A stretch of 64,000 nt of DNA from UBA3102 sp964413055. GTDB lineage: Bacteria > Bacillota > Desulfotomaculia > Desulfotomaculales > Pelotomaculaceae. The stretch spans positions 1 to 64,000 of the forward strand of contig CAYPRB010000010.1 of assembly GCA_964413055.1 (NCBI GenBank), read 5' to 3'. Numbering within the stretch: position 1 is the first letter of the stretch; every line of letters begins with the position of its first letter. Position numbers and translations under genes: made by a program. Below are positions 24,575-32,574 of this stretch, in pieces. The notes under the pieces were generated by a model, which did not search any database, was not told the DNA's origin, and saw only the letters and a program-made list of their open reading frames with translations.

Positions 24575-25297
24575 ATGGAACGCCTACAAAAGGTTTTGGC
24601 CAGGGCGGGGGTGGCTTCGCGCAGGTGTTGCGAAGAAATGATCACCTCGGGTATGGTAAAAGTAAACGGTAAGGTAGTAACCAATCTGGGGGTTAAAGTA
24701 GATCCGGCCAGGGACAAAGTTCAGGTTGGGGGAGAAATGGTTTTTCTCACTTCACGCCTGGTGTATATTCTAATTTATAAGCCCAGGGGATATATCACCA
24801 CCTTAAGCGATGAAAAGGGCAGAAAAAAAGTAACCGATTTATTAAAAAATGTAACCGAAAGAATTTATCCCGTGGGAAGGCTTGATTACGATAGTGAAGG
24901 ACTTCTGCTGCTGACTAACGACGGGGATCTCACCTATGCTCTGACCCACCCGAAACACCAAGTATCTAAAACCTATCTGGTGCGTGTAAAAGGGGTGCCC
25001 ACCCAAAAAATGCTACATAAATTGGCAAATAACATGGTTTTGGGAGATGGACCGGTGGCCCCGGCGCTGGTAAAAATGCTTGATGAGCAAAAAAACGCCC
25101 TGCTGGAAATCACCGTGTATGAAGGTCGTAACCGTTTAGTACGCAGAATGTGTACAAGCATCGGACATCCCGTATTGCGCTTGAAGCGGATAAAAATAGC
25201 AAATCTAAGCTTGAAGGGCTTAAGGCCTGGCCGCTACCGGTATCTCACCGGTGATGAGGTGAAAAGATTAAAGCAGCTGGCTGGTTTGCAACCGTAG
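24575..25297 (+). CDS. rluB: 23S rRNA pseudouridine synthase RluB family
   Basis: 240 residues. An N-terminal S4 RNA-binding domain (about 2-60; QKVLARAGVASRR) precedes the RsuA-type catalytic domain with GRLDYDSEGLLLLTNDG, which holds the catalytic Asp, and VYEGRNRLVRRM near the end. It isomerises a uridine of 23S rRNA. The spmA-spmB-rluB order is common in Clostridia; here a weak terminator separates spmB from rluB. Confidence 0.93.
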   Translation: MERLQKVLARAGVASRRCCEEMITSGMVKVNGKVVTNLGVKVDPARDKVQVGGEMVFLTSRLVYILIYKPRGYITTLSDEKGRKKVTDLLKNVTERIYPVGRLDYDSEGLLLLTNDGDLTYALTHPKHQVSKTYLVRVKGVPTQKMLHKLANNMVLGDGPVAPALVKMLDEQKNALLEITVYEGRNRLVRRMCTSIGHPVLRLKRIKIANLSLKGLRPGRYRYLTGDEVKRLKQLAGLQP

Positions 25298-25320
25298 TTA
25301 AGACTTCCGTTTGTGAAGGG

Positions 25321-25851
25321 TTGAGCAGGAATTTCAATAAAGAAGTAGAATTACAACCCATTGACACCATCATGGTAGGAGGGATTTTGTTGTCGAGGAA
25401 CCAGGGTGGAGACGGCAATGGTGACCGGGAAGGGATCTTGGTCAAAATACGACTTGATTTTAAGGGTGCTCATAAATCCGGTCGTTTTTTATTCGGTGGA
25501 AAACCTACGGATAAAGTAGCTGAAGAAGCCCGGGAACAACAGGTGACATTTTTTAGGAATGTACCTCTTCAGGGTATTAACATTATTGATATAGACGTAG
25601 AGGCCGAGGTGTATACGGTTTATGACGATATAACCAATAACGAAGTGGCATTTGCCCCGCTGGTGCTTACTCTTGAAGCCGACAGTCTGGAAAATTTGAT
25701 TAAGTTTATCACCAGGGAAGACTTTCGAAAAATTGAAATACTTAATCCTGCCTTTGTTACTATGAATCATACTGATATCGAAAGACTCATGTTCAAAGTC
25801 CATGAAGAGATGAAGGAGTTCAGTCTGCGGATGGAAAAAAAGTACCATTAA
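25321..25851 (+). CDS. Conserved hypothetical protein
   Basis: 176 residues from a TTG start (ATG at 25372 is an alternative and would give 159). The start is uncertain, because the AAGGG directly abuts the TTG. The protein is soluble, mixed alpha/beta and charged, ending in a helical KVHEEMKEFSLRMEKK segment. No motif is recognised. It sits between rluB and a small membrane-anchored protein. Confidence 0.6.
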   Translation: MSRNFNKEVELQPIDTIMVGGILLSRNQGGDGNGDREGILVKIRLDFKGAHKSGRFLFGGKPTDKVAEEAREQQVTFFRNVPLQGINIIDIDVEAEVYTVYDDITNNEVAFAPLVLTLEADSLENLIKFITREDFRKIEILNPAFVTMNHTDIERLMFKVHEEMKEFSLRMEKKYH

Positions 25852-25927
25852 AGGATTCCCTGAGAATATGTTGCCGGAGGGAATAATATATATATACCGG
25901 AAATTTTATTCCAGGGGATAAATATTT

Positions 25928-26395
25928 ATGAAAATGTTTTTTTCCGGGTTATGTGGCGCAGGACTGGAACGCGTATTAATTGCACTGGTGGTTATTACTG
26001 CCGTGACGGTAAGCATAGTACAAGTCTTACTGGTTAATTGCCCTATGCAACAGGCGGCAGTTCCGGTAACGGTTTCGGAACAGTACGGGATAACGGGAAA
26101 AGCGGTACCGGTTCTACAAAGACAGGTTATTACACTGCAATTAAAGAATTACTCCTTGTTGCCGATGGCCCGGGTACTGGTAAATGATGAGCCGCAGGGG
26201 CAGTTTAATAACCGCTATGTTACTGTGTTGGTAAGTCCGGGGGATACGATTAAAATCGACGGTACCCGTTATAACCGGGCTATTGATATTGAAGTGCTCG
26301 ATGTTTCTCAAGAAGTTGTTTTTCCTGCCGCAGGTTCAAAGTTCCGGGTTGAAGGAAACGTTGTTAGTATGGGAAAGGTGCGTCTTAATCATTAA
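25928..26395 (+). CDS. Membrane-anchored protein of unknown function
   Basis: 155 residues. One N-terminal hydrophobic segment (about 15-38; VLIALVVITAVTVSIVQVLL) is followed by a beta-rich external domain (about 45-155) with VLVNDEPQGQF and DIEVLDVSQEV. There is no lipobox or peptidase motif. It lies directly upstream of hutP; co-transcription is possible. Function unknown. Confidence 0.6.
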   Translation: MKMFFSGLCGAGLERVLIALVVITAVTVSIVQVLLVNCPMQQAAVPVTVSEQYGITGKAVPVLQRQVITLQLKNYSLLPMARVLVNDEPQGQFNNRYVTVLVSPGDTIKIDGTRYNRAIDIEVLDVSQEVVFPAAGSKFRVEGNVVSMGKVRLNH

Positions 26396-26538
26396 AAGCC
26401 TTCAAGGAGGTTATAGAGGGAGGTTTCATTGCTTTTTAAAATTATTTTCATTATAATATTTCCCAGAGAGTGGTCTAAATGTTTATGTTAACAAAACAGG
26501 CGGAATACTCTAAAATTTGGGCAGGAGGTAGCACATGG

Positions 26539-26958
26539 ATGGTCCTTTACGGGAGTCGCAGGATAGCCAGAGTTGCTATAGAAATGGCTCTGACCGGTAC
26601 CAGGGAAGAGGAGAAAGCATACAAACAGCGCTTTTTAAAAGAAGGAATTAGAACCGCCGCCGTGGATTACGGTGGAGATTTTATTTCGTCGGTAAGTAAA
26701 ATTGTTGAACGGGCGGTGGTGGCCTCAAAACGTGAAGGTGTGATCAGAGAAATCCACGTCGATGAAGGGGCGGTTGCCGGTGCGGCACGGGAGGCTCTGT
26801 CCCAGATCATGCCCAAAGCCGTCGGTTTAAATGTGGGTGGTAAAATCGGCATTGCCAGGAGCGAGGACCACGTTACGGTAGCGGTTTTTTTCGGAGTGGG
26901 GCTGCTTCATTTGGATGAAGTTGCCATCGGTTTGGGACACCGGGCGGTTCCCAATTAA
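26539..26958 (+). CDS. hutP: HutP family RNA-binding antiterminator
   Basis: 139 residues, close to the 148 of Bacillus HutP. HutP binds NAG-rich mRNA with L-histidine and magnesium to prevent terminator formation. Recognisable here: SRRIARVAIEMAL, GIRTAAVDYGGDF, HVDEGAVAGAAREAL and GIGLGH-like ending VAIGLGHRAVPN, supplying His residues for metal and ligand. I chose ATG at 26539 because AGGAGGT (26523-26529) is 9 nt upstream. No histidine-utilisation genes are nearby; the next genes make aromatic amino acids, so its target may differ from that in Bacillus. Confidence 0.88.
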   Translation: MVLYGSRRIARVAIEMALTGTREEEKAYKQRFLKEGIRTAAVDYGGDFISSVSKIVERAVVASKREGVIREIHVDEGAVAGAAREALSQIMPKAVGLNVGGKIGIARSEDHVTVAVFFGVGLLHLDEVAIGLGHRAVPN

Positions 26959-26982
26959 AATAACGTAAGGGGATGCCGGAAC

Positions 26983-27351
26983 ATGGTATTGAGGGGTATA
27001 CGCGGAGCGATAACGGTGGAAAGAAACTCGGGTGAAGAAATATTAGCTGCCACCAGGGAACTTTTAGAAATTATAAAAATTAAAAATGAATTAAATCCTG
27101 AGGATATTGCCAGTGTTTTTTTTACCGTAACCCCGGACTTGGATGCTGTTTTTCCGGCTTCTGCCGCGCGGGAAATGGGCTGGAAATATACTCCGCTCCT
27201 TTGTGCTACTGAAATCAATGTTCCCGGCAGTTTGAGAAACTGTATCCGGGTACTGCTTCATGTAAATACTGAAAAAACCCAGCAAGAAATAAGGCATGTC
27301 TACCTGAGGGAAGCCGTATGTTTACGGGAAAAAGATTTCCAGCGACATTAA
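26983..27351 (+). CDS. aroH: Chorismate mutase, AroH type
   Basis: 122 residues, the normal length of the monofunctional trimeric AroH. It converts chorismate to prephenate. Active-site features: Arg in RGIRGAI near the N-terminus, LLCATEINVPGSLRNCIRVL (Cys, Glu and Arg), LHVNT and a final VYLREAVCLR. It lies 24 nt after hutP and is closed by a terminator, so hutP-aroH probably form one transcript. Confidence 0.95.
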   Translation: MVLRGIRGAITVERNSGEEILAATRELLEIIKIKNELNPEDIASVFFTVTPDLDAVFPASAAREMGWKYTPLLCATEINVPGSLRNCIRVLLHVNTEKTQQEIRHVYLREAVCLREKDFQRH

Positions 27352-27353
27352 TA

Positions 27354-27378
27354 GGTACTCACATGAGTACCGTTTTTT
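27354..27378 (+). terminator. Intrinsic terminator after aroH
   Basis: GGTACTC (27354-27360) and GAGTACC (27365-27371) form a perfect 7-bp stem with a 4-nt loop, followed by G and six T. It begins 2 nt after the aroH stop. Confidence 0.85.
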
Positions 27379-27391
27379 ATTTCTAAAAACA

Positions 27392-27420
27392 TTGCTATTT
27401 TAATACCTATATGTTATATA
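27392..27420 (+). promoter_or_regulatory. Putative promoter of the aroF-tyrA-aroA operon
   Basis: TTGCTA (27392-27397), a 17-nt spacer and TATATA (27415-27420) resemble a sigma-A promoter right after the aroH terminator. It would create a leader of about 200 nt before aroF. Confidence 0.45.
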
Positions 27421-27493
27421 TAACCTGCAGGTTGTGTTTGTTTTAAGCAGCATGGTTTGACCGCGCAAAAAATAAGCCGCGCGGGTGTTACGG

Positions 27494-27580
27494 TAGTTTT
27501 GGGAAGTACGGTAGTACGGCAGGGGGGCGATAGCTATGTGTTTAAAGTCTGATTGAACACTCCTATGGGGGTGCTTTTTT
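27494..27580 (+). promoter_or_regulatory. Leader with spaced NAG motifs and an internal terminator before aroF
   Basis: After a stem CCGCGC/GCGCGG (about 27461-27484) there are TAG (27494), then AAG (27504), TAG (27512) and CAG (27520) at an exact 8-nt period. A 6-codon ORF starts at ATG 27536 behind a G-rich site. A hairpin with arms CACTCC (27558-27563) and GGGGTG (27568-27573), followed by C and six T, then lies about 50 nt before aroF. A terminator between promoter and gene implies attenuation. HutP is a candidate regulator by location and NAG preference, but its usual spacing is different. Confidence 0.45.
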
Positions 27581-27631
27581 ATAATTTGGCAAATATAAAG
27601 TAAATGGAATAATTAAGGAGGCTCATCAGAA

Positions 27632-28648
27632 TTGATTGTAATCATGAGACATCATGCTCCGGATGATGAGATAGAAGCGGTGCTGGAAAAGCTGGAGAGT
27701 AATGGTTTTCAGATTCATCTTTCCCGGGGGGTCGAACGTACTATTATTGGCGCTATTGGGGATAAAACCCGAATGGGCGTGACGGGTCTGGAAGCCATGC
27801 CCGGGGTGGAAAATATCGTTCCCATCCTCCAGCCTTATAAACTGGCCAGCAGGGTTTTTCACGATGCAGGAACTGTGATCAAGGTTGGTGGACAGGAGAT
27901 AGGGGGCGATACCGTCCAGGTAATGGCCGGTCCGTGTGCTGTCGAAAGCAAGGAGCAACTGCTGGCCGCTGCCGTGGCAGTTAAGGAAGCCGGGGCTACA
28001 ATGCTGCGGGGAGGAGCCTTTAAACCCAGAACCTCACCTTACTCCTTCCAGGGACTGGAGGCCGAGGGTCTGAAGTTGCTGGCCGAGGTAAGGGAGATGA
28101 CCGGGCTGCTGGTCGTGACTGAAGTAATGGATACCAAAACCCTGCCCCTGGTTGCCGAGTATACCGATATATTGCAAATCGGCGCCCGTAATATGCAAAA
28201 CTATTTTCTTTTAAGGGAAGCGGCTAAAGTGGATAAACCGGTATTATTGAAACGGGCGCCGTCAGCTACTATAGAAGAATGGTTGATGGCGGCTGAATAT
28301 ATTATGGCCGGAGGAAACTATAATGTCATCCTTTGCGAGCGCGGTATCCGGTGCTTTGAAAGCTATACCAGGAATACTCTGGATTTAACGGCGGTACCGG
28401 CAGTCAAATATCTTTCTCACCTGCCGGTAATTGTCGACCCCAGTCATGCCATCGGAAAGTGGCGCTTTGTCGGTCCCATGGCCAGGGCGGCCGTTGCCGC
28501 CGGTGCTGACGGACTGCTGGTGGAAGTTCACCCCAATCCCACCGAAGCCCTTTGCGATGGCCCCCAATCCCTTACGCCCGAAAATTTTAAGGCCATGATG
28601 TCGGAATTAAGACAAATCGCCGCGGTGATGGGGAGGAAAATATCTTGA
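27632..28648 (+). CDS. aroF: 3-deoxy-7-phosphoheptulonate (DAHP) synthase
   Basis: 338 residues of the type Ibeta family: an N-terminal ferredoxin-like regulatory domain (1-70; MIVIMRHHAPDDEI) followed by the barrel. Motifs: MAGPCAVES with the metal Cys, RGGAFKPRTSPYSFQG, IGARNMQNY, KRAPSATIEEW and VIVDPSHAIGKW. It joins phosphoenolpyruvate and erythrose 4-phosphate, the first step of the shikimate pathway. TTG start with AAGGAGG at 27615-27621. It overlaps tyrA by 4 nt. Confidence 0.95.
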   Translation: MIVIMRHHAPDDEIEAVLEKLESNGFQIHLSRGVERTIIGAIGDKTRMGVTGLEAMPGVENIVPILQPYKLASRVFHDAGTVIKVGGQEIGGDTVQVMAGPCAVESKEQLLAAAVAVKEAGATMLRGGAFKPRTSPYSFQGLEAEGLKLLAEVREMTGLLVVTEVMDTKTLPLVAEYTDILQIGARNMQNYFLLREAAKVDKPVLLKRAPSATIEEWLMAAEYIMAGGNYNVILCERGIRCFESYTRNTLDLTAVPAVKYLSHLPVIVDPSHAIGKWRFVGPMARAAVAAGADGLLVEVHPNPTEALCDGPQSLTPENFKAMMSELRQIAAVMGRKIS

Positions 28649-29748
28649 ATCCGGAATTTAAAAGGGTCACTATTATTGGCGTTGGTTTGATCGGCGGTTC
28701 CCTGGGCATGGCTCTTTGCAGGAGTGGACTGGCTAAAGAAGTTATCGGAGCAGGTTCCAGGCTGAAGAACTTGTCAGTCGCCGTAGAAATGGGAGCCGTC
28801 AACCGGATCGTGTCATCACCGGAAGAAGGTGCCGTGGGAGCGGACCTGGTGGTTATAGCTACTCCGGTAAGTGCCACTATTCCGGTGTTAAAAAAGATAT
28901 TACCATATCTTACGCCGGGAGCAGTTATTACGGATGTCGGCAGCACCAAGGCCGCTATTACCGGGCAGGCGGAGAAGTTGCTGCCTGAGGGAATAAGTTT
29001 CGTCGGCGGTCATCCGATGGCTGGTTCGGAACGCGCCGGCGTGAGAGCAGCGGATCCGTATCTCTTTGAAAACGCTTTTTACCTGATTACACCCAATGCC
29101 GGTACACCGCCTGACGCTCTTAAAAAGGTAAAAATGCTGGCGGAAGGGGTTGGTGCAAAAGTGGTGGAAATAGAGCCGGAACTGCATGACTTTGCTATTG
29201 CCGCCGTAAGTCATTTACCGCATATGTTGGCGGCTACCCTGGTCAACGCGGTAGCGGGAATGCCTGACAGCGAAAAGTTCTTGCCCCTGGCCGCGGGAGG
29301 TTTCCGGGATACCACGCGGGTTGCTGCTGGTAATCCGGTGATGTGGCGGGATATATTTGTGACCAACCGTGTTTGTATGCAGGAAGTGCTCCGCTTTTTC
29401 AGAGCAGAACTTGACTATTTTGAAAGCCTGATTGCAGGTGAAAAAGAAGAAGCCGTGCATAGAAAATTGGAACGGGCCCGGGAGGTCCGTTCTGGTCTTT
29501 CTTCCAGGACCAAGGGTTACCTGCCCTGTTTATACGAAATAGTAGTTACCGTACCGGACCGTCCCGGTATCATAGCCGGTTTCACATCGTACCTGGCGGA
29601 AGCCGGAATTAATATCAGCGATATTGAGATACTCAGGGTGCGTGAAGGTGAAGGCGGTACGGTTAAACTGGCTTTTACCGCTGAAAAAGAACGGGATGCC
29701 GCTGTACGGATACTCAGAGAAAAAAAATATATGGTACATAAAAAATAA
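28645..29748 (+). CDS. tyrA: Prephenate dehydrogenase with C-terminal ACT domain
   Basis: 367 residues. It oxidises and decarboxylates prephenate to 4-hydroxyphenylpyruvate for tyrosine. The NAD-binding motif IIGVGLIGGSLG (about 10-21) is followed by DVGSTK, GGHPMAGSERAG with catalytic His, and AVSHLPHM. The last 75 residues (ITVPDRPG-like VTVPDRPGIIAGF, INISDIEILR) form an ACT domain, probably for feedback inhibition by tyrosine. The TTG start overlaps the aroF stop as TTGA, behind GGGGAGG. Confidence 0.95.
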   Translation: MNPEFKRVTIIGVGLIGGSLGMALCRSGLAKEVIGAGSRLKNLSVAVEMGAVNRIVSSPEEGAVGADLVVIATPVSATIPVLKKILPYLTPGAVITDVGSTKAAITGQAEKLLPEGISFVGGHPMAGSERAGVRAADPYLFENAFYLITPNAGTPPDALKKVKMLAEGVGAKVVEIEPELHDFAIAAVSHLPHMLAATLVNAVAGMPDSEKFLPLAAGGFRDTTRVAAGNPVMWRDIFVTNRVCMQEVLRFFRAELDYFESLIAGEKEEAVHRKLERAREVRSGLSSRTKGYLPCLYEIVVTVPDRPGIIAGFTSYLAEAGINISDIEILRVREGEGGTVKLAFTAEKERDAAVRILREKKYMVHKK

Positions 29749-29784
29749 TTTTTTATTAAAATTATCATGGAGAAGGTGAACCTA

Positions 29785-31077
29785 TTGGATCTGTTGGTTA
29801 AACCGGCCCGAGCCCTTCGCGGCACCGTGACCGTGCCGGGCGACAAGTCTATATCCCACCGCGCGGTTATGCTTGGCGCCCTGTCGCGGGGAGAAACCGT
29901 AATCGAAAATTTTCTGGCAGGTAAAGACTGCCTTGCGACTATAAATTGTTTTAAAAAAATGGGTGTTGAAATAAAAATGACGGGTTTTGGAACAGTCCGG
30001 ATAAACGGGCGTGAATTATACGGCCTGTCAGAGCCGGAAGATATTCTTGACGCCGGAAATTCCGGGACCACGCTCAGATTGCTCCTGGGTATATTGTCCG
30101 GGCAGTCTTTTTTCAGTGTTATTACCGGGGACCGTTCCTTGCGGCAGCGACCGATGGCCCGGGTAACCGTCCCCCTGGGATTGATGGGAGCCCGGATTGG
30201 CGGGCGGCAGGACGGGAATTTTGCGCCGCTGGCCGTGCGGGGCGGCAGACTAAAACCGGTTACTTACACTTCAAAAGTGGCCAGCGCCCAGGTTAAGTCG
30301 GCGGTGCTTTTGGCAGGCCTGTTTGCAGAGGGGGAAACCGTATTTTCGGAACCGTATCGATCCAGGGATCACACCGAACGCATGCTAAAATATTTTGGAG
30401 CGGAAATTGATATTGCGGGCTGTTCCGTCCGGTTAAAAGGGCGGCCTGATATGACCGGGCAAAAGGTAAATGTTCCCGGAGATATTTCTTCGGCGGCTTT
30501 CTTAATGGCGGCGGCGGCGGCGCTACCCGGTTCGGACTTAACTTTGAAAGGAGTAGGGGTCAATCCCACCCGGGACGGTATCATCGAGGTGCTTGCAGAA
30601 ATGGGTGCCGGAATAAAAATATTCAACAGGCGGCAGGAAGGAGCAGAACCCGTAGCGGATATCAGAGTGTTTAATAAAAAAAAGTTAACCGGCGTTTCAG
30701 TGGGTGGAAAAATGATACCGCGGCTGATTGACGATATACCGGCACTGGCCGTTGCCGCGGCGGTAGCTGAAGGTAAAACCGAAATCCGGAATGCCGGGGA
30801 ACTAAAAATTAAGGAAAGCAACCGGATTTACACTGTGCTAAATTTATTGGCTGCATTCGGTGCCGGTGTGGAGGAGTTGGCGGACGGTTTGCTGGTAAGG
30901 GGCGGGCAAACCCTGAAAAGTTGTCAGTGTAAAAGTCACGGAGACCACCGTATTGCTATGGCTGCCGTTGTTACCGGTTTACTTGCCGGTGGGGAAACCA
31001 CGGTAATTGATACCGGCTGTATAGATATTTCCTTTCCCGGGTTTTACGATGTATTAAAAAATATACGGGTAGAATAA
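29785..31077 (+). CDS. aroA: 5-enolpyruvylshikimate-3-phosphate synthase
   Basis: 430 residues. It transfers the enolpyruvyl group from PEP to shikimate 3-phosphate. Motifs: VPGDKSISHRAVM, LDAGNSGTTLRLL, GDRSLRQRPM, SAQVKSAVLLAGL, IDDIPALAVAAA, KESNRI and SHGDHRIAMA. TTG at 29785 is preferred: AAGGTG (29773-29778) lies 6 nt before it, while ATG at 29767 has no ribosome-binding site. It follows tyrA in the same operon. Confidence 0.95.
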   Translation: MDLLVKPARALRGTVTVPGDKSISHRAVMLGALSRGETVIENFLAGKDCLATINCFKKMGVEIKMTGFGTVRINGRELYGLSEPEDILDAGNSGTTLRLLLGILSGQSFFSVITGDRSLRQRPMARVTVPLGLMGARIGGRQDGNFAPLAVRGGRLKPVTYTSKVASAQVKSAVLLAGLFAEGETVFSEPYRSRDHTERMLKYFGAEIDIAGCSVRLKGRPDMTGQKVNVPGDISSAAFLMAAAAALPGSDLTLKGVGVNPTRDGIIEVLAEMGAGIKIFNRRQEGAEPVADIRVFNKKKLTGVSVGGKMIPRLIDDIPALAVAAAVAEGKTEIRNAGELKIKESNRIYTVLNLLAAFGAGVEELADGLLVRGGQTLKSCQCKSHGDHRIAMAAVVTGLLAGGETTVIDTGCIDISFPGFYDVLKNIRVE

Positions 31078-31197
31078 TAAAAAATGAACAAAATAAGCCT
31101 ATTTATTAATAATTTATGAAAGGAAAAATAAATAGAGTGTCGAAATAGCAACGGGATATTTATTTGTATAGGAAAAAGACTGCAGGAGTGGAAGGCT

Positions 31198-31866
31198 ATG
31201 GATTTAAATTCTAACATAGCCATTGACGGACCGGCGGGGGCGGGAAAAAGCACCGTTGCGAAACTGGTGGCAAGAAAATTAGGTTATACATATATAGATA
31301 CAGGTGCCATGTACCGTGCTGTAGCTTTACAAGCTCTCAACGACGGGGTCAGCTTGAATGACGTAAGCGGATTGGTCCGCTCGGCAAAAGATGCGGTGTT
31401 AAACATAAAAACTAATCCGGGCGGAAAGATGAGGGTTTTTTTGCACGGGGAGGATGTTACGGAACAAATTCGCGCACCGGAAGTTTCAAGGGCTGTATCA
31501 CTGGTGGCCAAAATACCTGAAATTAGAAAGCAACTCATTACAATGCAGAAAACCATGGCCTTAAAAGGCGGCGTAGTAATGGAAGGGCGGGATATTGGGA
31601 CGGCAGTGTTACCCGAAGCAAAAGTGAAAGTTTTTCTATATGCCACCCCGAAAGAGAGGGCCAAAAGGCGCAGGGAGGAATTGGCGCAGCAAGGTTGTTT
31701 TGTGGGTAGTTCAGAAATGGAAGCAGAAATTTCTGAAAGGGACCGGATAGATTCTTCCAGAAAGATTAATCCCCTGGTTCAGGCTCCGGACGCGGCGTTT
31801 ATTGATTGTTCTTTTCTTACGGTGGAACAGGTGGTAAATATAATTTTGGAGAAAGTAAGACAATAA
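31198..31866 (+). CDS. cmk: Cytidylate kinase
   Basis: 222 residues. It phosphorylates CMP and dCMP. The P-loop IDGPAGAGKSTVAK is at about 9-22, followed by YIDTGAMYRAVAL, VMEGRDIGT and the LID region RAKRRREEL with a DRIDSSR motif. It is commonly found between aroA and plsC/ispH in Clostridia, as here. Confidence 0.96.
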   Translation: MDLNSNIAIDGPAGAGKSTVAKLVARKLGYTYIDTGAMYRAVALQALNDGVSLNDVSGLVRSAKDAVLNIKTNPGGKMRVFLHGEDVTEQIRAPEVSRAVSLVAKIPEIRKQLITMQKTMALKGGVVMEGRDIGTAVLPEAKVKVFLYATPKERAKRRREELAQQGCFVGSSEMEAEISERDRIDSSRKINPLVQAPDAAFIDCSFLTVEQVVNIILEKVRQ

Positions 31867-31908
31867 TGAACGTGTACTGATTTATTCACGGCTGGAAGGT
31901 GGGGATAA

Positions 31909-32481
31909 ATGTTTTATAAGTTTGCCAGACTGCTTTGCCGTATCATCCTGGTTTTGTTGAGACGCTGGGAGGTAAAGGGTGCGGAAAACCTGCCGTCCGG
32001 CGGAGGTGCGGTGTTGGTTGCAAACCACGTCAGTTACTGGGACCCGGTGGTGGTTGGGTGTGCTTTCAACCGCAAGGTTTATTTCATGGCTAAATCAGAG
32101 TTGTTTGAAATCCCGTTGTTGGGTCCGTTGATCCGTGCCCTGGGTGCTTTCCCTGTTCGACGGGACAAATCGGACCGGAATGCCATAAGAATTGCCGTAA
32201 AACTTCTTGCAGAGGGAAAGGTAATCGGGATATTTCCGGAAGGAGGCAGAAGCCATACCGGTGAATTAATGAAACTACAACCGGGTGCAGCCATGCTGGC
32301 TTTTAAAGCGGGGGTACCGATTTTGCCCGTCGCTCTGAAAGGGACCAGAGGGGTATTGAGCAAGGTTACGGTTATGGTCGGCAAACCAGTTTCAAACCAG
32401 CAGGTCAAAAGAGCTAAAAAAACCGTTCTTGAAGCTGCTAGTCAACAGGTAATGGTACAGCTGGCTGATTTATTGGACTAA
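31909..32481 (+). CDS. plsC: 1-acyl-sn-glycerol-3-phosphate acyltransferase
   Basis: 190 residues, compact for the family. It acylates lysophosphatidic acid to phosphatidic acid at the membrane. The catalytic NHxxxxD box is NHVSYWD (about 39-45), with FPVRRDKSDRNAI and IFPEGGRSHTGEL as the substrate-binding blocks and VPILPVALKGT as block IV. A hydrophobic N-terminus (FARLLCRIILVLL) provides membrane contact. It lies 42 nt after cmk. Confidence 0.93.
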   Translation: MFYKFARLLCRIILVLLRRWEVKGAENLPSGGGAVLVANHVSYWDPVVVGCAFNRKVYFMAKSELFEIPLLGPLIRALGAFPVRRDKSDRNAIRIAVKLLAEGKVIGIFPEGGRSHTGELMKLQPGAAMLAFKAGVPILPVALKGTRGVLSKVTVMVGKPVSNQQVKRAKKTVLEAASQQVMVQLADLLD

Positions 32482-32574
32482 AATATAATAATTTTAAAAA
32501 ATAGAGTTATTGCAGGAAAATTACAATTCTCTGGCGAATATTTCCGAAACAGGCAATGTTGGTTGGTGATTAAT

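Noticed and set aside
27440..27500. T-box leader before aroF (a TGGTTTGACCGCG stretch resembles the T-box core)
   Set aside because: The core differs from the T-box consensus at key bases and I could not place a specifier loop.
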